DNA from: Lentimicrobiaceae bacterium | Lineage (GTDB): Bacteria; Bacteroidota; Bacteroidia; Bacteroidales; F082 | Direction: 5' to 3' | Assembly (NCBI GenBank): GCA_015061365.1 | Contig: SUWS01000001.1 | Coordinates: forward strand, 27,576-91,575 | DNA: 64,000 nucleotides | Shown here: positions 46,184 to 56,098 of the stretch, in pieces | Layout of the letters: each line of letters starts with the position of its first letter | Numbering within the stretch: the stretch's first letter is position 1 | The notes under the pieces: model-generated | What the model saw: the letters and a program-made list of their open reading frames with translations, nothing else | Databases searched by the model: none | Told to the model about the DNA's origin: nothing | Made by a program: the position numbers and the translations under genes

Positions 46184-48820
46184 ATGAAAAGAGTTTTATT
46201 AGTATTATTGACATTGATTTCTATAAAAGCGATGTCTCAAATGGAAATTAAAGAAGGGTCATTTAAAAAGATTACAGATTATGTTATGTCTGATAGAGAT
46301 GAACATCTTGACGGTAACGGTAATCCAATGGCATTGATAAAAATAACAACTGAAAATATAAGTTCCGAAGAAAGAGACAAATTATATTTCAAAGGTAATT
46401 TAGCTACCGATTTCGATGTGGTTCCTAAAATTGGTGAATTGTATGTTTATCTGTCAGCTGAAGCCGCAACATATATTGAGATAAAACATCCTGACTTTGG
46501 TAAATGCACTATCGACATAATGGAAACATTGGGCGAATATTTAGAGGATTTTACTGGCTATGAAATGGTTGTCGTAAGCAACTTTAAAATTGATCCAGAT
46601 TTATTGCCAAAACATAATTATTTGGTTATAAATACGGACCAAGATAATGCAATGATTTATGTCGATGATGAGTTTGTCGGTTTGAAGGAGTCTTCTTCAT
46701 TATTAAGTGTTGATACAATACATACATGGAGAATAGAGTGCGACATGTTTGAGACCGAAACAGGTGAATTGACACTATCAGCTGGTGATCCAGTTATCAT
46801 ATCGAAAAGTCTAAAGCCGAATTATGGTTACGTTAATGTGACAACAATCCCAGAAGATAGTGCTTTGGTATTCATTGATAAGAAATTCGTTGGAACAACG
46901 CCTTATCAATCTGATATGATTGATTCAGGTACTCACGATATTATGGTTCTAAAGGATAATTTTAAGACTATAATTCAGACATTTGAAACAGATAGCGCAT
47001 ATACCACAAATCTGGATCTAAACATGGAATATAATGTAGTCAATGTGACTGTCAATGCCGACTCTTTGTCAAAGATTTATGTGGATGATAAGTATAAAGG
47101 TAATGGATCGTGGAGCGGAATTCTAAACGAAGGAATACATCTTTTTGAAGCGAGAAAGATAAATCATAAGACTTCGTTTGTCGAAAAAGAATTATCCATT
47201 GGTTCTAATGATACTATATATTTAGAGGATCCTAAACCCATATATAGCAGTATTGATATTCAGACAGATCCTGATGAGGTTGACATCTATATCGACAATG
47301 AACATTATGGAAAGACCCAACATTCTCGATTATTTATCAACAAAATAATCATGGGACAGCATCAGATCAAATATGTCAAGGATGGTTATGCATTGTCAAT
47401 AAGCACCATAAATGTAGAGGAGGGTGAAACTCTTTCGTTATATGAGACTTTAACGGAAGGATATAATGTCGAAATTGAGACAGATAGCATTGGTGATCTG
47501 GTATATGTTGATGAACAATTAATCGGTAAGGCTCCCCTAAACGTGTCATTGACAAGCGGTATGCACAATATCAAAATTAAAAGAGATTCATACCAAATCG
47601 AAGAGGATTTTATTATTGGAAAAGAACGTAATAATAATATAAAATTATCATTTAGTAAAAAAATAAGAATAGAATCTGATAAAACGGGAGATAACGTTTT
47701 TGTTGACGGTGTACGTGTAGGCGATACTCCTTGTGATGTGAATATTCCTTTCGGTATGCATAAGGTCAAAATAGTCAGAAATGGTAAGGATAAATTAATT
47801 GTTGTTGACAGTGCATTCGTTGAAAGAAATATCAATGTTGAGAATGATGATAATAATACAATTGTTAAGATGCCGTTAGGTATGGATGTTACCATCAGAT
47901 CTATGGAAAAAAATAAAAGTGTCTTGATTGATAATCAAGAGGTAGGAAGAAGAATAGATTCCGTAAAAATATATCTTCCTTTTTATAAAACCTGGGATGT
48001 CACATTAAAAAACGGACGTAATGAAGTTACAGAGACTATAGAAGTTAAAGAAAAAGGTGGGTCAGATAAATTTGACATATATTATGGTCAATTAATAAAA
48101 TTTGATTCCAATATGAGTGGTGACGCTGTTATAATTGATGGAAAAAAAGTAGGATACACTCCTGTTGAAATTGATGTACCTGAAGGGAATCATGTCGTTA
48201 AGGTTAAAAGGAATCGTAAATTTGATGTGAAAAATATGCATGTTGTAAAAGATGGCAATATGGGTTATTATAAATTTAATCCACGTAAAGAAAGCTATTC
48301 TCAGTTTATCGATAATGGAATGAGATTCTTTACATTTAATGCTGCCGTGTCTCCTGAGGAAAAATTATCATTCGGGTTGTCATTGGGTTCTTATAGACAT
48401 GTGGGATGGTATTTGTCTGCTATGACAAATTTCGATTTGATAGATGGTAGATATTATACAGGTATCACTCAGTTGCTTCCATTCTTTAAATCTGATATAG
48501 ATAAATATTCATATTCCGAATATATTACAAATTTCAATATCGATTCCAGATTATCTGTCTTGGGTGGAATAATGTTCAAAACAGCTGGACCTATTTACGT
48601 GAAAGCTGGTGCTGGATATGGTATATATTCCACCTATTATAAGACTGTTACTGACAGATGGAGCTTAGATGCGGAAAACTCATATAAGGGACTTCTGTTG
48701 TCAGCAGGACTTCAATTTAATATGAGAAATCTTATTATTTCTGCAGATGTAATTTCACCACTTGATTTCAAAACAATAGAATTTAAAGTAGGATTGGGAT
48801 TGGGTTGGAAGAAAAAGTAA
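46184..48820 (+). CDS. Multi-PEGA-repeat protein with C-terminal beta-barrel-like region
   Basis: About eight PEGA-like units, each with a VFIDKKFVG-like segment; C-terminal barrel-like alternating pattern ending GLGLGWKKK. Confidence 0.8.
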   Translation: MKRVLLVLLTLISIKAMSQMEIKEGSFKKITDYVMSDRDEHLDGNGNPMALIKITTENISSEERDKLYFKGNLATDFDVVPKIGELYVYLSAEAATYIEIKHPDFGKCTIDIMETLGEYLEDFTGYEMVVVSNFKIDPDLLPKHNYLVINTDQDNAMIYVDDEFVGLKESSSLLSVDTIHTWRIECDMFETETGELTLSAGDPVIISKSLKPNYGYVNVTTIPEDSALVFIDKKFVGTTPYQSDMIDSGTHDIMVLKDNFKTIIQTFETDSAYTTNLDLNMEYNVVNVTVNADSLSKIYVDDKYKGNGSWSGILNEGIHLFEARKINHKTSFVEKELSIGSNDTIYLEDPKPIYSSIDIQTDPDEVDIYIDNEHYGKTQHSRLFINKIIMGQHQIKYVKDGYALSISTINVEEGETLSLYETLTEGYNVEIETDSIGDLVYVDEQLIGKAPLNVSLTSGMHNIKIKRDSYQIEEDFIIGKERNNNIKLSFSKKIRIESDKTGDNVFVDGVRVGDTPCDVNIPFGMHKVKIVRNGKDKLIVVDSAFVERNINVENDDNNTIVKMPLGMDVTIRSMEKNKSVLIDNQEVGRRIDSVKIYLPFYKTWDVTLKNGRNEVTETIEVKEKGGSDKFDIYYGQLIKFDSNMSGDAVIIDGKKVGYTPVEIDVPEGNHVVKVKRNRKFDVKNMHVVKDGNMGYYKFNPRKESYSQFIDNGMRFFTFNAAVSPEEKLSFGLSLGSYRHVGWYLSAMTNFDLIDGRYYTGITQLLPFFKSDIDKYSYSEYITNFNIDSRLSVLGGIMFKTAGPIYVKAGAGYGIYSTYYKTVTDRWSLDAENSYKGLLLSAGLQFNMRNLIISADVISPLDFKTIEFKVGLGLGWKKK

Positions 48821-49378
48821 TAATACCATAAACTTAATGTAAATTCGCAAACTCATCTTATCTTATACATCTTTGAGGATCTCTATAAGTGATTATAATA
48901 GAGTTGGCTAATTGTATTGATATTGCACAACTTTGATTGACAAGTTTTTTGGAAATAGCAATATATAGCTATCGCTTCAATTGTATGGAAGAGGAAATTA
49001 TGGAAGGAACGGTGTCTGGAGTGTTATATATGGTTGATGTTAGTATGACAACCTTTTCTTCCTCAATGAATCTTTTTAGGAAGCAATCTATGGGAAAAGA
49101 TGACAGTTATGCTTGTATGTATAATTGGCATAGATATGTATAGACATATACAAACTAATATGAAATATGATAAATTTGGTAATTACTTTTATGTCGGAAG
49201 ACTACTTTGTTGGTTCTTGTGCTTTTCATCGTTGCCAATAGAATGTTTACAGATTGTTTCATAGAAATATATTGCTGAAGTTGTCTGCTATATAGAAGAT
49301 TCCAATGATTTGCTGTCAGATAACATGATGTCATATTTCTAGTGTAAGGGTACAAATAATATAAGATATGTTATTCAT

Positions 49379-49405
49379 TTTTATATGTTTTATATGTTTT
49401 ATATG
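49379..49405 (+). repeat. Tandem 3 x 9-bp repeat TTTTATATG
   Basis: TTTTATATG TTTTATATG TTTTATATG read directly. Confidence 0.85.
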
Positions 49406-49580
49406 CATGACTTATGTTAATTTTTGTTTACTAATTGCTTCTTGATTAAAGGTTATTCTCTAATGATAATACGTAATGTGGTGGAATATTTATAGATAAT
49501 TTCGTGTCAGTAATTTTTATTTTGAGAAAATATTTACTGTAATTTATGTGGTATAATCATTGTCAATCAATGATAAAATA

Positions 49581-49628
49581 GACAGATGATCTGATATTTC
49601 TTATTTTGATTATCTGTCTTTTTATTTG
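49581..49628 (+). terminator. Intrinsic terminator-like hairpin
   Basis: GACAGATGATC (49581-49591) vs GATTATCTGTC (49608-49618), followed by TTTTTATTTG. Confidence 0.55.
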
Positions 49629-49688
49629 TTTCAATCTATATACTAAAAATTATTCCATCAATATTACCACTATTTCACACTATTAATG

Positions 49689-49696
49689 TATATTTG
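49689..49696 (+). promoter_or_regulatory. TAnnTTTG -7 box (TATATTTG)
   Basis: TATATTTGC 19 nt upstream of ATG 49715. Confidence 0.45.
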
Positions 49697-49714
49697 CAAG
49701 TTAAACGCTGATAA

Positions 49715-50257
49715 ATGTTAAAGTCGATAATACATTTTTTTAGGGGTCGGAAAATTAAAAAGAATACGCAGCATGATCGTATGCCGCAGTTTCCTGATTT
49801 GCAGATGAATCCTGCTGTGACGATTTTTGTGGATGATAATCAGAAAAGTTCTATCAAGGAAATGGAGAACTTCGTTAAAGTATCAATGAAACCTAAAAGA
49901 ATCCGTTTCGTCATATTGACAGAATTTATAAAAGATGATTTCCTTCAAACTGATACTATGTTCTTTATTGAGAAAAATGACTTCGGTAAGTTGGGTCTTC
50001 TTAAAAAAGAAAAGGAAGCTTTTTTGAAGTCGTTTCAAGATATGATCCTTATCAATTTGTCAAATAATAACGAGAACCTTCTGAACGACTATATCGTATC
50101 TTGCATAGACTCAAAGTTCAAGATAGGTCACTCCAACACAAATATGAAACTGCACGATCTCGTCATAGATTATGGAATTGAGAAAAATGACGTTGAGCGT
50201 TTAAAGATATTATTTAAATATTTATTGATGTTATTTAGAAATACAAATGAAAAATAA
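49715..50257 (+). CDS. Conserved hypothetical (DUF6913-like) upstream of dapA
   Basis: Intact 180-aa ORF with promoter box, overlapping the dapA start. Confidence 0.65.
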   Translation: MLKSIIHFFRGRKIKKNTQHDRMPQFPDLQMNPAVTIFVDDNQKSSIKEMENFVKVSMKPKRIRFVILTEFIKDDFLQTDTMFFIEKNDFGKLGLLKKEKEAFLKSFQDMILINLSNNNENLLNDYIVSCIDSKFKIGHSNTNMKLHDLVIDYGIEKNDVERLKILFKYLLMLFRNTNEK

Positions 50258-51134
50258 TCCTTTCGTCGGTACTGGAGTAGCTCTCATAACTCCTTTTAAT
50301 GAGGACTTCTCTGTTGATTATAAGTCGCTTGAAAATATCGTGGAATTTACTTTGTCGAATGGGGCTGATTTCCTCGTAGCTCTCGGAACTACATCGGAAG
50401 CACCTACACTTACTGCCGAAGAGAAAGATAATGTTCTTAAAACGATAATTAAATCAGCAAACGGACGATGTCCTATAATGCTTGGAATGGGCGGCAACAA
50501 CACAATGTCGTTGTTAAATTCTATTAAGAATCAAGATTTCAACGGTGTCGACGGAATATTAAGCGTCGTCCCTTATTATAACAAACCTAACCAAAGAGGC
50601 ATGAAGGCTCACTTTGAAATGGTGGCAGATAACTCGCCTGTTCCCGTGGTCTTGTATAATGTTCCTGGTAGGGTGGGAGTTAACCTGCAAGCATCGACCT
50701 GCGTTGAACTGGCTGAACATCCAAATATCATCGCTGTAAAAGAAGCCTCTGGAAACTTGCAGCAGATTATGGAAATTCTTCGTGACAAACCGTCCGACTT
50801 CGACGTGCTATCTGGTGATGACGGTATCACACAGCCGATGATGGCTCTCGGAGCGAAAGGTGTCATATCTGTCGCCGCTAACGGTTATCCTGAATTGTTC
50901 TGTAAAATGGTAAAGTCTATGATGACTCATGATAACGAAACAGCACTCTCACTTCATTACAAAATATTGAAGATGAATAATCTCATCTTTGCCGATGGAA
51001 ATCCTGCCGGAATTAAATGCCTTATGGCTTACCGTAATTTATGTAAAAATGTTTTAAGATTACCTTTAGTTCCAGCTAATGAGGCTGTCAAAAAGAATAT
51101 AGAAAACGAATGTGAAACAATTTATAATAAATAA
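50247..51134 (+). CDS. dapA: 4-hydroxy-tetrahydrodipicolinate synthase
   Basis: GTGVALITPFNEDFSVD, GTTSEAPTLT, VVPYYNKPNQRGMKAHF, VLYNVPGRVGVNL, AVKEASGNL. Confidence 0.96.
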   Translation: MKNNPFVGTGVALITPFNEDFSVDYKSLENIVEFTLSNGADFLVALGTTSEAPTLTAEEKDNVLKTIIKSANGRCPIMLGMGGNNTMSLLNSIKNQDFNGVDGILSVVPYYNKPNQRGMKAHFEMVADNSPVPVVLYNVPGRVGVNLQASTCVELAEHPNIIAVKEASGNLQQIMEILRDKPSDFDVLSGDDGITQPMMALGAKGVISVAANGYPELFCKMVKSMMTHDNETALSLHYKILKMNNLIFADGNPAGIKCLMAYRNLCKNVLRLPLVPANEAVKKNIENECETIYNK

Positions 51135-51136
51135 CT

Positions 51137-53671
51137 ATGAAAAGAATATTTATCTTCTTATTAGTCGCGGTCTTCTCGCTAAATGTCTATGCTCAAGAGA
51201 AAGACCTGAGTTCGATGATGAAAGAACGTAATGAATTTTATTTCAGTTTTGAAATTGATGACTTACAAGATCTTGCTAAGATCGCTAAGGTGATTTCCAT
51301 CGATAACGTAGATGGAAATAAAGTAACTGCATACGCTAACAATAAACAGTATGAAAGATTCTTGACATTAGGAATGGAGACGACACTGCTCACGCCTCCG
51401 TCAATGTTGGAAAATCATAAAATGTTCGACGGAAGAACACGCGCTGAATATGACTGGGATGAATATCCGACTTACGAAGCGTATGTAGCTATGATGGAAG
51501 AGTTCGCTGCAACATATCCTGAGAAATGTACCTTGATAGAACTCGGAACTCTTAATAGCGGACGTAAGATATTGTTGGCCAGAATTAATGACGGTAATCC
51601 CGACGGAAAACCTAAGTTCTTGTACGGATCGACAATTCATGGCGATGAGACAACAGGTTTCATTATGATGCTTCGTCTCATCGACTTGCTTCTCACTCAG
51701 CCTGATCTTCCTGAAGTCAAGAATGTTTTAGATAATATAGATTTATTCGTATGTCCTAATGCTAATCCGGACGGAACTTATCATGGCGGAAATAATACCG
51801 TTAACGGAGCAACACGTTACAATGCATACGGTGTTGACATGAATCGTAATTATCCTGATCCTGTCGACGGTGCTCATCCTGACGGAGAAAGTTATGCTAT
51901 GGAAACTGAATGGTTCATGGATTTAGCAGAAGAATATCAGTTCACGATGTCGGCTCACTATCACGGTGGTGCTGAGGTGATGAACTATCCTTGGGATAAC
52001 AATTACGAACGTCACGCTGATGACGCTTGGTGGCAAATGGTAAGCCGTGAATATGCCGACCTATGTCATGAAGTCAATTCTAATTATATGACAGACTTGG
52101 AGAATGGTATTACCAACGGTGCCGACTGGTACAGAATTGGCGGTGGACGTCAGGATTATATGAACTATTATCGCCAATGCCGTGAGGTGACAATAGAATG
52201 TTCAACGACAAAATGTCCTTCAGCATCGCAACTGCCTACGTTCTGGGAATATAACTATAATTCAATCTTCGCATATATGAATCAGGTTCTCTGCGGTATT
52301 CAAGGCACTGTTAAAGATGCTGCTACAAAAGAACCTTTGAAAGCTACGATAGAAATCCTCAACCATGATCAGGATTATTCAATAGTTGAGTCGCAACTTC
52401 CAATGGGTAACTTCCATCGTCCTATCAATGCAGGAACTTATACAATTGAAATTAAAGCTAATGGATACCTGCCAATACAGAAGACTGTTACAGTTGTTGA
52501 TGGTGAAGCTACAATTTTAGATGTTGAACTCGAAGAAGGCGAAGGCTTGATACCTGATTTTTCGGCTTCTGCAACTGATGTAGCTCTCGGTTCGGAAGTT
52601 CAATTCACCGATGAGACATGGGGAGCAAATGTGGTGAGCTGGTGCTGGAGATTCGAAGGTGCTGAACCAGAGAGTTCTATCATCCAAAATCCTACGGTGA
52701 AGTATAACGAAGTCGGTAGTTATGACGTGACACTCACCGTGACAAATACAGATGGCGACAGTCAGACTATTACAAAACAAAGATATATCAACGTGACAGA
52801 ATCGTATAATATGGATGATGTTACCATAACAACTTGCAACGCATTATTCTACGACTATGGCGGACCAAACAATAACTATCCTGACAACGATGTTCACGTG
52901 ATGACATTCAAGCCAGCTACTGATGGTGCTATGATCCAAGTTGAATTTTTAGAGTTTAATACGGAAGATGGTTATGATATATTAAGGATCTATAACGGAA
53001 CTGGAGTTGGAAACAATCCTTGTTTGGCAGAACTCAGCGGATCATCATTGCCTGGTAAATATACAGCGAGCAATACTGAAGGAACATTGACTTTTAGGTT
53101 CTTGTCAGATTATTCATACAATAATCCTGGATGGAAAGCCGTGATAAGATGCATCGGCGGTGAGATGTCGGTTAGCGCGGATGCAAGTCAAGATACGATT
53201 TGCATTGGTGAGACTGTGAATTTGTTGTCATACGTTGAGGGCGGTTCTGGCGAATATACGTATTCATGGGCGCCTGCCGAATTGTTAGATGATCCTAACT
53301 CACAGAATCCTGTCGCAACACCGACAGAAGAAGGCGAAATTGTCTTTACGGTAGAGATTAGCGACGGAACAAATACTAAAAATGCTGAAGTCGTTGTCTA
53401 TGTTGAGAATTGTGTTGATGTGAAAGAATATACCGTCAGTGATGTGGTGATTTATCCTAACCCGACTAAAGATATGGTCAATGTTACGTTGAATGAAGAT
53501 TCAGAAAATATCAGCTGGACCTTGATTAATATGCATGGACAAGTCGTCAAGAAGATGAATGAGGTGTCAGGCAGCTTTGAGATTGATTTGAAAGATGTTG
53601 ATAAGGGAATTTATTTCTTGAACGTCAGTGTTGGCGACAAACCAATCATCAAGAAAATTGTTGTTGAATAA
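51137..53671 (+). CDS. Secreted M14 zinc carboxypeptidase with PKD and CUB-like domains and T9SS sorting domain
   Basis: STIHGDETTG; DMNRNYPDP; PKD VQFTDETWGANVVSWCWRF; C-terminal VVIYPNPTKDMVNV...KGIYFLNVSVGDKPIIKKIVVE. Confidence 0.92.
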   Translation: MKRIFIFLLVAVFSLNVYAQEKDLSSMMKERNEFYFSFEIDDLQDLAKIAKVISIDNVDGNKVTAYANNKQYERFLTLGMETTLLTPPSMLENHKMFDGRTRAEYDWDEYPTYEAYVAMMEEFAATYPEKCTLIELGTLNSGRKILLARINDGNPDGKPKFLYGSTIHGDETTGFIMMLRLIDLLLTQPDLPEVKNVLDNIDLFVCPNANPDGTYHGGNNTVNGATRYNAYGVDMNRNYPDPVDGAHPDGESYAMETEWFMDLAEEYQFTMSAHYHGGAEVMNYPWDNNYERHADDAWWQMVSREYADLCHEVNSNYMTDLENGITNGADWYRIGGGRQDYMNYYRQCREVTIECSTTKCPSASQLPTFWEYNYNSIFAYMNQVLCGIQGTVKDAATKEPLKATIEILNHDQDYSIVESQLPMGNFHRPINAGTYTIEIKANGYLPIQKTVTVVDGEATILDVELEEGEGLIPDFSASATDVALGSEVQFTDETWGANVVSWCWRFEGAEPESSIIQNPTVKYNEVGSYDVTLTVTNTDGDSQTITKQRYINVTESYNMDDVTITTCNALFYDYGGPNNNYPDNDVHVMTFKPATDGAMIQVEFLEFNTEDGYDILRIYNGTGVGNNPCLAELSGSSLPGKYTASNTEGTLTFRFLSDYSYNNPGWKAVIRCIGGEMSVSADASQDTICIGETVNLLSYVEGGSGEYTYSWAPAELLDDPNSQNPVATPTEEGEIVFTVEISDGTNTKNAEVVVYVENCVDVKEYTVSDVVIYPNPTKDMVNVTLNEDSENISWTLINMHGQVVKKMNEVSGSFEIDLKDVDKGIYFLNVSVGDKPIIKKIVVE

Positions 53672-53718
53672 TGATAATATTTTATCAAAAAAGACGTTTT
53701 TTGAAAGATAAAATAATG

Positions 53719-53726
53719 TATTTTTG
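53719..53726 (+). promoter_or_regulatory. TAnnTTTG -7 box (TATTTTTG)
   Basis: TATTTTTGC immediately upstream of ATG 53731, suggesting a leaderless or short-leader mRNA or an adjusted start. Confidence 0.35.
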
Positions 53727-53730
53727 CACT

Positions 53731-54540
53731 ATGCGAAAGAATGGATTTTTAATACTGATAGGACTTGTAGTTTTAGTGACGTTTGTGTCGTGCAATAGTT
53801 ATAATAAATTACTTAAGAGTACGGATAATGAGTTGAAGTACAATACGGCAATGTCGTTATATGAGAAGCGTGACTATAACAGGGCGTTGCAATTGTTCGA
53901 TGTTTTGCAGGCTGCATATAGAGGTAAGCCGGAAGGCGAACAAATCGCATACTATACCGCGGAGTGTTATTATAATATGAAAGACTACGAAATAGCAAGT
54001 CACTATTATAAAAGGTATGTCGTGAACTATCCTTTCGCTAAGAATGCAGAGCCGGCGTTGTTCAGAAGCGCGTGTTGTTATTATTTAGAGTCTCCTAATA
54101 TCTCTCTCGACCAGACTGAATCATATACCGCTATCAGCGAGTTCCAGAATTTCGTGGATATTTATCCGCAAAGTGTCTTGGTCGATAGTGCAAATAAACT
54201 TATTGACACATTGAGATATAAGATTTCAGAGAAAGATTTTAACACTTGTATGCTGTATTACAAAATGGAGGAATATCAAGCCGCGATAACGAGTTTTGAA
54301 AATTTTATCAAGGAAAATCCTATTACTCATCATCGTGAAGAGATAATAAACTATATGGTTCTGACATATTTTAACTATGCAAAAAACAGCGTCGAGGAGA
54401 AACAAAGAGAACGTTATGAACTCGCCTTGGAAAAGTATAACACTCTCGTCAATATGTATCCTGAAAGCAAATACATTTCAGAATTGGAACCTACTATAAA
54501 AATAATACAAGAAGAATTATCAAATATAAAAACAAAATAA
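53731..54540 (+). CDS. bamD: Outer membrane assembly lipoprotein BamD
   Basis: Lipobox FVSCNSYNKLLKS; TPR-like YNRALQLFDVLQAAYRGKPEGEQIAYYTAECYYNMKDYEIASHYYKRYV. Start refined to 53731. Confidence 0.9.
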   Translation: MRKNGFLILIGLVVLVTFVSCNSYNKLLKSTDNELKYNTAMSLYEKRDYNRALQLFDVLQAAYRGKPEGEQIAYYTAECYYNMKDYEIASHYYKRYVVNYPFAKNAEPALFRSACCYYLESPNISLDQTESYTAISEFQNFVDIYPQSVLVDSANKLIDTLRYKISEKDFNTCMLYYKMEEYQAAITSFENFIKENPITHHREEIINYMVLTYFNYAKNSVEEKQRERYELALEKYNTLVNMYPESKYISELEPTIKIIQEELSNIKTK

Positions 54541-54876
54541 ATGGATTTCAAAAAGATTAATACCGAAACGACTTGTGTGACACGTCAGAAAGATCAGTTT
54601 TATGTCGGCACAGGCAACATCTACGAAACAGTGGCTATCATGGCAAAACGTTCAGACCAGATCGCTGCAGAGATGAAAAGTGAACTCAATAAGAAAATAG
54701 AAGAGTACACTACAAACAACGATAGCTTGGAAGAAGTCTTTGAAAACAAAGAACAAATCGAAGTGGCAAAGTATTATGAAAGATTGCCAAAGTCGACATT
54801 GATAGCTGTCAATGAATTCTTGAACGATCGTATTTACTATCGTAATCCTAACAAGGAAAACGGAGGAGACTTTTAA
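54541..54876 (+). CDS. RNA polymerase omega-like subunit (Bacteroidetes type)
   Basis: GNIYETVAIMAKRSDQIAAEMKSELNKKIEEY; bamD-rpoZ-coaBC order. Confidence 0.8.
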   Translation: MDFKKINTETTCVTRQKDQFYVGTGNIYETVAIMAKRSDQIAAEMKSELNKKIEEYTTNNDSLEEVFENKEQIEVAKYYERLPKSTLIAVNEFLNDRIYYRNPNKENGGDF

Positions 54877-54891
54877 TATAAAGGAGTAACA

Positions 54892-56097
54892 ATGCTAACC
54901 GGCAAGAAAATTCTCTTAGGGATTACAGGTAGCATTGCCGCCTATAAGATTCCTCTCTTGGTGCGTCTTCTGAAAAAAGACGGTGCCGATGTAAGAGTCG
55001 TGATGACACCCTCAGCGAAGGATTTCGTCACGTCTCTTACTTTGTCTACACTCAGTGGTAACCCGGTGATCTCTCATGGCTTTGACGAGAAAACTGGTAA
55101 ATGGGATAGTCATGTGGAACTCGGACTCTGGGCAGACCTCTTCGTGATAGCACCAGCAACGGCAAATACCATGGCTAAAATGGCAAACGGAATAGCAGAT
55201 AACTACCTGCTTACAGTATGCCTCTCGGCGAAGTGTCCAGTCATGTTCGCTCCGGCAATGGACCTCGATATGTATAAACATCAGGCTACCCAACAAAATA
55301 TCAAGACCTTAATAGAAAGAGGTTGTATATTTGTCGCTCCTTCATCTGGTGAACTCGCCAGCGGATTGTGCGGCGAAGGTAGAATGGAAGAACCTCAAAA
55401 AATCTACGAGAGAATAAAGCTTTTCTTTCAGACAAAACGTAATTTCTCAGGAAAAAAAGTCCTTATCACAGCAGGACCTACCTACGAAGCGATAGACCCG
55501 GTACGATTCATAGGTAACCATAGCTCCGGATTGATGGGAATAGAGATAGCCCGTGCTTTCGCTGATCAAGGCGCGGAGGTTACTTTGGTACTCGGACCTT
55601 CCAATATATCACCTAATAGAAATAATATTAATCTCCTGCCTGTGACCTCGGCGAAGGAGATGTATGACGCTGTAATGACATTCTTCCCTAAGACAGATAT
55701 TGCAGTGCTGAGCGCAGCAGTGGCAGACTTCCGTCCGGAAATGGTGGCAGATCAGAAGATCAAGAAAAATCCTGATACAGATTCTATAACGTTGAAACTC
55801 GTTAAGACAGACGACATACTAAAAACTGTTGGAAGTCAGAAAAAAGAGAATCAAGTTGTTGTGGGATTCGCCTTAGAAACTGAGAACGGAATTGCTAACG
55901 CCAAGAAAAAACTACATACCAAAAATATAGATCTCATCGTTCTTAATGAGATGAGCGAACAAGGCGTAGGGTTTAAGACTAAGACAAATAAAATCTCTAT
56001 CATTAACAAAAATGACGAGATGACAGAATTTGATCTCAAACCTAAGTCGGAAGTCGCATTAGATGTGTTAAATGCTATTTATCAATATATAAATTAA
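54892..56097 (+). CDS. coaBC: Bifunctional phosphopantothenoylcysteine decarboxylase/phosphopantothenate-cysteine ligase
   Basis: KKILLGITGSIAAYKIPLLVRLLKK; NTMAKMANGIADNLL-like segment; PVRFIGNHSSGLMGIEIARAF. Confidence 0.96.
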   Translation: MLTGKKILLGITGSIAAYKIPLLVRLLKKDGADVRVVMTPSAKDFVTSLTLSTLSGNPVISHGFDEKTGKWDSHVELGLWADLFVIAPATANTMAKMANGIADNYLLTVCLSAKCPVMFAPAMDLDMYKHQATQQNIKTLIERGCIFVAPSSGELASGLCGEGRMEEPQKIYERIKLFFQTKRNFSGKKVLITAGPTYEAIDPVRFIGNHSSGLMGIEIARAFADQGAEVTLVLGPSNISPNRNNINLLPVTSAKEMYDAVMTFFPKTDIAVLSAAVADFRPEMVADQKIKKNPDTDSITLKLVKTDDILKTVGSQKKENQVVVGFALETENGIANAKKKLHTKNIDLIVLNEMSEQGVGFKTKTNKISIINKNDEMTEFDLKPKSEVALDVLNAIYQYIN

Positions 56098-56098
56098 T

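Noticed and set aside
47386-47895. 169-aa minus-strand ORF opposite the PEGA gene
   Set aside because: Low-complexity antisense translation of the repetitive PEGA coding sequence.
48937-49143. 68-aa ORF in the 48.8-49.7 kb gap, with a faint VDVS...S motif that briefly suggested a vWA remnant
   Set aside because: Too short, no supporting motif context or continuity; treated as noncoding.
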